Source: Fen-1273 sp963837815 (GTDB lineage Bacteria > Bacteroidota > Ignavibacteria > UBA10030 > UBA6906). Taken from it: DNA of 64,000 nucleotides. The DNA lies in NCBI GenBank assembly GCA_963837815.1, contig CAWIOS010000013.1, forward strand, positions 992,001 through 1,056,000, read 5' to 3'. A program made the translations under genes and the position numbers. Positions 58,834-64,000 of this stretch are shown here, piece by piece; position 1 is the stretch's first letter, and every line of letters starts with the position of its first letter. Below the pieces are notes generated by a model. The model did not search any database, was not told where the DNA came from, and saw nothing but the letters and a program-made list of their open reading frames with translations.

Positions 58834-59115
58834 ATGACCACGCAACCCCTCCAGAAGCCTGAACAGGACGACGAGGTCCTGACGCAGGATCCGGCCAAGG
58901 TGATACTCTTCAACGATGACATCCACACATTCGATGAAGTGATCACGCAGCTTGTCAAAGCCACGCGGTGTTCCACCGCGCGCGCGGAGGAGCTTGCGAT
59001 GGAGGTCCACACGAAGGGGAGGTCCGTTGTGTTTGCGGGGGAGTTCGCGCGGTGCATGGAGGTCAGCGGCATACTTGAGGAAATCAAATTGATGACCCAG
59101 ATCGAGGTCTCATGA
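58834..59115 (+). CDS. clpS: ATP-dependent Clp protease adaptor ClpS
   Basis: A 93-residue adaptor that delivers N-degron substrates to ClpAP. The folded domain has VILFNDDIHTFDEVITQLVKATRCSTARAEELAMEVHTKGRSVVFAG, including the N-degron pocket residues after NDD. The first 20 residues are the flexible tail. The start at ATG 58834 is set by the promoter just upstream and by lack of family similarity before it. The stop overlaps alaS by four bases. Confidence 0.95.
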   Translation: MTTQPLQKPEQDDEVLTQDPAKVILFNDDIHTFDEVITQLVKATRCSTARAEELAMEVHTKGRSVVFAGEFARCMEVSGILEEIKLMTQIEVS

Positions 59116-61862
59116 CGTCAAGGGAGACACGGGAGAGCTTTCTCGGATTCTTCAGGGAACGGGGGCACCGGATCGTCCCCAGCGCGCCGGTGATCCCCCA
59201 CGGGGACCCGACGCTCCTCTTTACGAACGCGGGAATGAACCAGTTCAAGGACGTCTTTCTCGGGACGGGCCGGCGGGACTATGTGCGCGCGGCGGATACG
59301 CAGAAATGCATACGGGTCAGCGGCAAGCACAATGACCTCGAGGAAGTGGGCCGTGACACGTACCATCACACGTTTTTCGAGATGCTGGGGAACTGGTCGT
59401 TCGGGGACTATTACAAGCCCGAAGCGATCGCCTGGGCGTGGGAGCTCCTGACAGGCGTGTGGGGACTCGAGAAAAAAAGGCTCTATGCCACGGTTTTTGA
59501 GACTGACGAGGAATCCTTCGCGCTCTGGAAAAGCGCCACGGATATCGCAGACGGCCACATACTCCGGTTCGGCCATAAGGACAATTTCTGGGAGATGGGG
59601 GAAACCGGACCGTGCGGGCCCTGTTCCGAGATCCATATCGACCTGACTGCGGATGGCACCGGCAGGGGGCTCGTGAACGCGGGGGACCCCCGCGTCATGG
59701 AGATCTGGAACCTCGTCTTCATACAGAACAACAGGAAAGCGGACGGGGAGCTCGAGCCGCTCCCCGAGCGGCACGTGGATACGGGGATGGGATTCGAACG
59801 GGCGTGCGCCGTCCTCCAGGGGAAAGACTCCAATTATGACACCGACGTTTTCATGCCGGTCATCGAGGCCGTGGCCGAACTGACGGGAAGGCCGTACGAC
59901 AATGAACAGGACCGCGTGGCCATGCGCGTCATCGCCGACCACGTCCGGATGCTCTCGTTCGCCGTCGCCGACGGGGCCGTCCCCGGCAACGAGGGGCGGG
60001 GGTACGTGCTGCGGCGGATACTCCGGCGCGCCGCGCGGTTCGGCAGAACTCTCGGAATGAGGGAACCGTTCATACACGCCGTCGCGCCGGCCGTCGTGCG
60101 TTCAATGGGGGACGTCTTCCCGGAAATCGCCGCCGGGCAGGAACGGATACAGAAGGTCATACGTGCCGAGGAGGAGAGCTTCAACACGACGCTCGACCGG
60201 GGGCTCGAGATATTTGCCTCCGTCCTCGACCGTCTGGGAGACGGTGCGGCGCAATTCCCGGGGGACGAAGCGTTCAAGCTCTACGACACGTTCGGGTTCC
60301 CGCTCGATCTCACCCAGGTCATGGCGTCGGAACGGGGTCTCGAAGTTGACACGGCGCAGTTCGACGTTCTCATGGAGGAGCAGCGCGCACGGGCGCGACG
60401 TGGTGACGGTGCACGGGCCCAGCCGGACGCCGGGCCCGGCGACGACGTGTTCGCGCACTCCGCCCCTTCCGCATTCGTCGGATACGAGACGATGGAAACG
60501 CACGCGCGGCTCCACAGCGTCGCGGGCGGGAGGTTCATGAACCTGGACAGGACGCCGTTTTACGTCCGTTCGGGCGGGCAGGTCGACGACACCGGCGTCA
60601 TCGAAGGGAACGGGTTCGTCGCGGAGGTGATCGGTTCCGAGAAAAAGGGGGAGCGGATCGTCCACGAAGTGCTCCTGCGGGAGGGGTCTCTCCCCTCCGG
60701 CCCGGGGGGAGAGGTGACCGCCCGGGTCGACCGCGCGCGCCGCACAAACATCGAGAGGAATCACTCCGCGACGCATCTCGTGCACGAGGCGCTCCGGCGG
60801 GTCCTGGGAACGCACGTTCACCAGCAGGGATCGCTCGTCGGGCCCGACCATCTCAGGTTTGACTTCCCGCATTTCGCCAGGATCACGCCGGAAGAGATCA
60901 GGGCGATAGAAGATCTCGTCAACGGCAAGATCGCGGACCGCGTCCCCGTCGTCACCGAGGTCGATCTCCCGATCGAGAAGGCGCGGAAGATCCCGAACGT
61001 CAAGATGTTCTTCGGGGACAAGTACGGCGAGCGGGTCCGCGTCGTCATCATGGACGAATCGTACAGCGTGGAGTTCTGCGGGGGAACCCACGTGAAGGAG
61101 ACGGGACAGATAGGCCTTTTCAAGATCATCAACGAAGCCGGGATCGCCAGCGGCGTCCGCCGCATCGAAGCGGTCACCGGGGACGGGCTCCGCCGCTACG
61201 TCGAGGGGCGGGTACGCACCGGGAGGGGAATCGACGAACAGATCGCAAAGCTCATCGCGGAGAAAGAGGCGCTCGAAAAGGAGCTGGGGCTCACCCCCTC
61301 GCATTCCGGCTTCACGGCCGGGGCGCTCGCGGCCCCGGCCGGAGCGTTGACCGCCGGGGACGTGGATCAGCTCGCGCGGGAGATACGGCGGAGGGAGGAG
61401 GCCGCGGAGCGGCTCGGGAAAGAGACCGCCGACCTGCGCAGGAACCTCTCGCACGTCCGCGTCCGCAAGGGGGCGTCGTCGATCGACGATCTCATCGCCG
61501 GCGCCACGAGGATCGACGGGAGCGTACTCGTCGCCGCACAGGTCTCCGCCGCGTCAATGGACGAACTCAAAAGCCTGGGGGACACACTCCGCTCAAAACT
61601 GCAGTCGGGCGTCGGCGTCCTGGGTGCCGTCATCGACGGAAAGCCGGCGCTCGTGTGCGTCGTCACGGACGACCTGATCAGCGGGAAGGGCGTGCAGGCG
61701 GGGCGGATCGTCGGCACGGCTGCGGCGGCGCTCGGAGGAGGAGGGGGAGGCCGGCCCCACCTGGCAACGGCCGGGGGAAAGGACCCCTCAAGGCTCGGGA
61801 GCGCGCTCGGGAGCATCGAAGGGATCGTCCGGACGATGCTGGGCGCGCAGCGCGAAACATGA
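59112..61862 (+). CDS. alaS: Alanine--tRNA ligase
   Basis: A 916-residue class IIc synthetase. The N-terminal catalytic domain has FFRERGHRIVPSAPVIPHGDPTLLFTNAGMNQFKDVFLG, KCIRVSGKHNDLEEVG and GPCGPCSEIHID. The editing domain carries the zinc ligands HSATHLVHEALRRVLG (H-x3-H) and CGGTHVKETG (C-x3-H). The C-Ala domain ends GGGGGGRPHLATAGGKDPSRLGSAL. Length is normal and complete. Confidence 0.98.
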   Translation: MTSRETRESFLGFFRERGHRIVPSAPVIPHGDPTLLFTNAGMNQFKDVFLGTGRRDYVRAADTQKCIRVSGKHNDLEEVGRDTYHHTFFEMLGNWSFGDYYKPEAIAWAWELLTGVWGLEKKRLYATVFETDEESFALWKSATDIADGHILRFGHKDNFWEMGETGPCGPCSEIHIDLTADGTGRGLVNAGDPRVMEIWNLVFIQNNRKADGELEPLPERHVDTGMGFERACAVLQGKDSNYDTDVFMPVIEAVAELTGRPYDNEQDRVAMRVIADHVRMLSFAVADGAVPGNEGRGYVLRRILRRAARFGRTLGMREPFIHAVAPAVVRSMGDVFPEIAAGQERIQKVIRAEEESFNTTLDRGLEIFASVLDRLGDGAAQFPGDEAFKLYDTFGFPLDLTQVMASERGLEVDTAQFDVLMEEQRARARRGDGARAQPDAGPGDDVFAHSAPSAFVGYETMETHARLHSVAGGRFMNLDRTPFYVRSGGQVDDTGVIEGNGFVAEVIGSEKKGERIVHEVLLREGSLPSGPGGEVTARVDRARRTNIERNHSATHLVHEALRRVLGTHVHQQGSLVGPDHLRFDFPHFARITPEEIRAIEDLVNGKIADRVPVVTEVDLPIEKARKIPNVKMFFGDKYGERVRVVIMDESYSVEFCGGTHVKETGQIGLFKIINEAGIASGVRRIEAVTGDGLRRYVEGRVRTGRGIDEQIAKLIAEKEALEKELGLTPSHSGFTAGALAAPAGALTAGDVDQLAREIRRREEAAERLGKETADLRRNLSHVRVRKGASSIDDLIAGATRIDGSVLVAAQVSAASMDELKSLGDTLRSKLQSGVGVLGAVIDGKPALVCVVTDDLISGKGVQAGRIVGTAAAALGGGGGGRPHLATAGGKDPSRLGSALGSIEGIVRTMLGAQRET

Positions 61863-62488
61863 ATCCGGAGAGGATGCAGACGATGGCCAACACAGGAGAC
61901 CCGGCAACGCGCCGGCAGACATTTGTCGCACAGGAGCTGGCCGCAAGCGCCGAGGTCAAGCAGCGCATCGCGGCATCCTGCACCGGGCCGATCCTTCTCG
62001 CCGTCGACGCACTCGTGCGCGCCCTCGGCGCAGGAAAGAAGGTCCTCCTCTGCGGGAACGGCGGGAGCGCAGCGGACTCCCAGCACCTTGCGACGGAATT
62101 CGTCATCAGGATGAATCCCGCGATAAAGCGGCCCGCCCTCCCCGCAATCGCGCTCACGACCGACAGTTCCATGCTGACGGCGGGCGCGAACGACATCGGG
62201 TACGACAACGTGTTCGCCAGGGCCGTGGAGGCGCTCGGATCGAAGGGGGATATCCTCATCGGCATCAGCACCAGCGGAAAATCCGAGAGCGTTCTCCGCG
62301 CCGCGACCGCCGCGAAGGAACGAGGGATGACGACGATCGGGCTCCTGGGGGGGGACGGGGGTGCGTTGAAAGCTCTCGTGGACATCGCTATTATCGTTCC
62401 CTCGGCGGACACGCAGCGGATCCAGGAGGGGCACATCACGATCGGGCACATACTCTGCGGGCTTGCAGAGCGCGAACTGTTCGCTTGA
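61859..62488 (+). CDS. SIS-domain phosphosugar isomerase (GmhA-like)
   Basis: A roughly 209-residue isomerase of the sedoheptulose-7-phosphate isomerase type. Motifs: LLCGNGGSAADSQHLATEFV, ALTTDSSMLTAGANDIGYDNVFARAVEALGSKGDILIGISTSGKSESVL, and the C-terminal QEGHITIGHILCGLAE with likely metal ligands. GmhA starts synthesis of heptose for lipopolysaccharide. The start may be ATG 61859 (overlap with alaS), 61874 or 61883, the last with GGAGAGG at good spacing. The next gene, a sugar transferase, fits surface-glycan synthesis. Confidence 0.85.
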   Translation: MNPERMQTMANTGDPATRRQTFVAQELAASAEVKQRIAASCTGPILLAVDALVRALGAGKKVLLCGNGGSAADSQHLATEFVIRMNPAIKRPALPAIALTTDSSMLTAGANDIGYDNVFARAVEALGSKGDILIGISTSGKSESVLRAATAAKERGMTTIGLLGGDGGALKALVDIAIIVPSADTQRIQEGHITIGHILCGLAERELFA

Positions 62489-63945
62489 CGGCCGGTGGCG
62501 CGGTGGCAAGAAAACCTCAGGAGACTTCGGGTACCCGGCAGGGGGATCTCGTCATCCCTCTCATACGGGTGGCGATCGACGCCGTCGCGATCGAAGGATC
62601 GTTCCTCCTTTCGTACTGGATCCGGTTCCGGACTCCGCTGTTTGAGCATCTCGGGTTCGACGCCGTCGCCCCCCCCCCTATCGAAGGGTACATCGCGGGC
62701 TCGGGGGTGATGATGGTTGTCTGGCTCCTGCTTTTCCGGGCCAGCAGGGTATACCGCCCGCGCCGGCGCGTGAGCCTCTCGGACGAGCTTATCTCCATCG
62801 CCCGGTGGGGGACCGGCGGAATGCTCATACTGATGAGCGCCGCGTTCCTCTACAGGGGATATTCGTATTCCCGCACCGTCTTCGCCCTCATATGGGTCAC
62901 CTCGATCATCCTGATACTCCTGGGGCGCGCGCTCGTCGCGTCACTCGAGCGGAAGATGCACAGGCGGGGGAAATTCCTCAGGACCGCGGTGATCATCGGC
63001 AACGACGCCCTCGCCAATGACGTCTTCGTGCGGCTGCACCGCCACCCGTCGTTCGGCTTCGATGTTGCGGGGTACTTCGCCGACGCCCCCGCAGGTGCCG
63101 GGCTCAGGCTCTCCGGCGTCGAGTATCTCGGCCCGATCACGAACGCGGCGCAGGTCATCGGCGACCGGGGAGTGAGCGTCGTCTTCATCGCGCTCCGCGC
63201 CGGGGAGCAGCAGAGGCTGTTCGACCTTGTCTCGGACAGCGAAGGGCTCGACGTCCAGTTCATGATGATCCCGGATGTTCTCGAGGTCCTGACAAGCCAG
63301 GTCCGCCTGACAGAGTACGAGGGGCTCCCCTTTCTCACGCTCAAGGGGAACCCTCTCACGGGCTGGGGGCGCGTCGCCAAGCGGATGATGGACCTCATCG
63401 TATCGGCGCTTCTCCTCCTGCTCCTCTCCCCCTTCCTTTTTGTCATCGCGGTCCTCGTCCGCCTCAGCTCGCCCGGGTCCGTTCTGTACAGACAGGAGCG
63501 GGTGGGGATCGACGGCACGCCGTTTTTCATGCTCAAGTTCCGCTCGATGCGCACGGACGCCGAGGCGGTCACGGGCCCGGTCTGGGCGAAGAAGGACGAC
63601 CCGCGCAGGACCGCGGTCGGCACGTTCCTCCGGAAGACGAGCCTGGACGAGCTTCCCCAGCTCCTGAACGTGCTGAAGGGGGAGATGAGCCTTGTCGGGC
63701 CCCGGCCCGAGCGGCCGTACTTCGTGGAACGATTCAGGGAGAAGGTCCCGAAATACCTCGACCGTCACCGGGTGAAAACCGGGATGACGGGGTGGGCGCA
63801 GGTGAACGGACTGAGGGGGGATACCTCGATCGAGGAGCGGATCAAGTTCGACCTGTACTACATCGAGAACTGGTCGTTCGCGCTCGACGTCAAGATACTG
63901 CTGCGGACGATCCGCGCGGCTCTGTCATTTGCAGAGGTACACTGA
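62485..63945 (+). CDS. Polyprenyl-phosphate sugar phosphotransferase (WbaP/WcaJ type)
   Basis: A 486-residue protein that loads the first sugar phosphate onto undecaprenyl phosphate. The N-terminal half has about four to five membrane helices, then a CoA-binding-like domain (VIIGNDALANDVFVRLHRHP, GVSVVFIALRAGEQQRL). The C-terminal catalytic domain has KRMMDLIVSALLLLLLSPFL, GSVLYRQERVGIDGTPFFMLKFRSM, RKTSLDELPQLLNVLKGEMSLVGPRPERPYFV and GMTGWAQVNGLRGDTSIEERIKFDLYYIENWS. The start is TTG 62485 by a four-base overlap or GTG 62503. It probably opens an exopolysaccharide or O-antigen cluster to the right. Confidence 0.9.
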   Translation: MTAGGAVARKPQETSGTRQGDLVIPLIRVAIDAVAIEGSFLLSYWIRFRTPLFEHLGFDAVAPPPIEGYIAGSGVMMVVWLLLFRASRVYRPRRRVSLSDELISIARWGTGGMLILMSAAFLYRGYSYSRTVFALIWVTSIILILLGRALVASLERKMHRRGKFLRTAVIIGNDALANDVFVRLHRHPSFGFDVAGYFADAPAGAGLRLSGVEYLGPITNAAQVIGDRGVSVVFIALRAGEQQRLFDLVSDSEGLDVQFMMIPDVLEVLTSQVRLTEYEGLPFLTLKGNPLTGWGRVAKRMMDLIVSALLLLLLSPFLFVIAVLVRLSSPGSVLYRQERVGIDGTPFFMLKFRSMRTDAEAVTGPVWAKKDDPRRTAVGTFLRKTSLDELPQLLNVLKGEMSLVGPRPERPYFVERFREKVPKYLDRHRVKTGMTGWAQVNGLRGDTSIEERIKFDLYYIENWSFALDVKILLRTIRAALSFAEVH

Positions 63946-63947
63946 CG

Positions 63948-64000
63948 ATGATCCCGCTTGTCGTGTTCTACATGCACATCGTCGCCATCGCGGCGGTTTA
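63948..64000 (+). CDS. Start of a membrane-type protein, cut by the window edge
   Basis: ATG two bases after the sugar-transferase stop opens MIPLVVFYMHIVAIAAV and runs off the window. Seventeen hydrophobic residues suggest a signal or membrane helix. Nothing more can be said; the close spacing suggests co-transcription. Confidence 0.5.
   Translation, partial: MIPLVVFYMHIVAIAAV

Overview
The window is GC-rich, gene-dense bacterial chromosome with about 66 protein genes. I see no tRNA, rRNA, CRISPR array, insertion sequence or prophage, and no stretch over 300 bases lacks a gene. The host looks like a GC-rich member of the Fibrobacterota-Chlorobiota-Bacteroidota (FCB) group, near Ignavibacteria, Chlorobi or Kapabacteria. 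The evidence is a PorQ-like type IX secretion protein, a GWxTD-domain protein, SPOR and Ig-like lipoproteins, 2-oxoacid:ferredoxin oxidoreductase KorAB, and promoters of the Bacteroidota -33/-7 type (TTG, 20 bases, TAnnTT). I can place it in the group but not name a species.

Layout. 1-3068 (+): end of a GlcD-like oxidase, DeoC with an N-terminal helix resembling a microcompartment targeting peptide, and two SPOR lipoproteins. 3084-9301 (-): tsaD-yfhO-mltG, then an Ig-like lipoprotein. 9407-15304 (+): rpmB-pgsA-pgpA-cinA-thpR-recA-recX-exonuclease. 15301-16835 (-): bioY and an alpha/beta hydrolase. 16950-29121 (+): prs-rplY-pth-rpsF-rpsR-rplI-korA-korB-nrnA-pepA-GWxTD-pdxA-ftsE. 29125-33510 (-): rpmE-rsmB-kbl-mrp-nfu. 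33672-34637 (+): porQ. 34644-44447 (-): AmmeMemoRadiSam A and B, DUF2520, nucleotidyltransferase, enoyl-CoA hydratase, small membrane protein, glyS, Fn3-like lipoprotein, CPBP protease, TPR protein, ZIP transporter. 44613-51437 (+): glmM, an EutN/CcmL microcompartment vertex protein, dprA, DUF3109, rpoN, hslV, hslU. 51466-53142 (-): TPR lipoprotein and DUF3467. 53300-55707 (+): HIT, icd, thioredoxin-like. 55782-58719 (-): acn and bacilliredoxin. 58834-64000 (+): clpS, alaS, SIS isomerase, sugar transferase, and the start of another gene.

How it works together. Most genes are housekeeping. Acn, Icd and KorAB cover citrate to succinyl-CoA, and the ferredoxin-linked last step could run either way. 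Genes are packed into long chains with many 4-base stop/start overlaps. All six divergent gene pairs have recognisable promoters on both sides, several so close to the start codon that leaderless mRNAs are likely.

The less ordinary points are: the DeoC plus EutN/CcmL pair, suggesting a sugar-phosphate bacterial microcompartment; an AmmeMemoRadiSam A-B operon without its radical SAM partner here; a perfect 36-base palindrome that holds the stop codons of two convergent genes; a 13-base tandem repeat over the amrA promoter; and frameshifts in mrp and acn, both in low-complexity G or GC runs and therefore possibly assembly errors.
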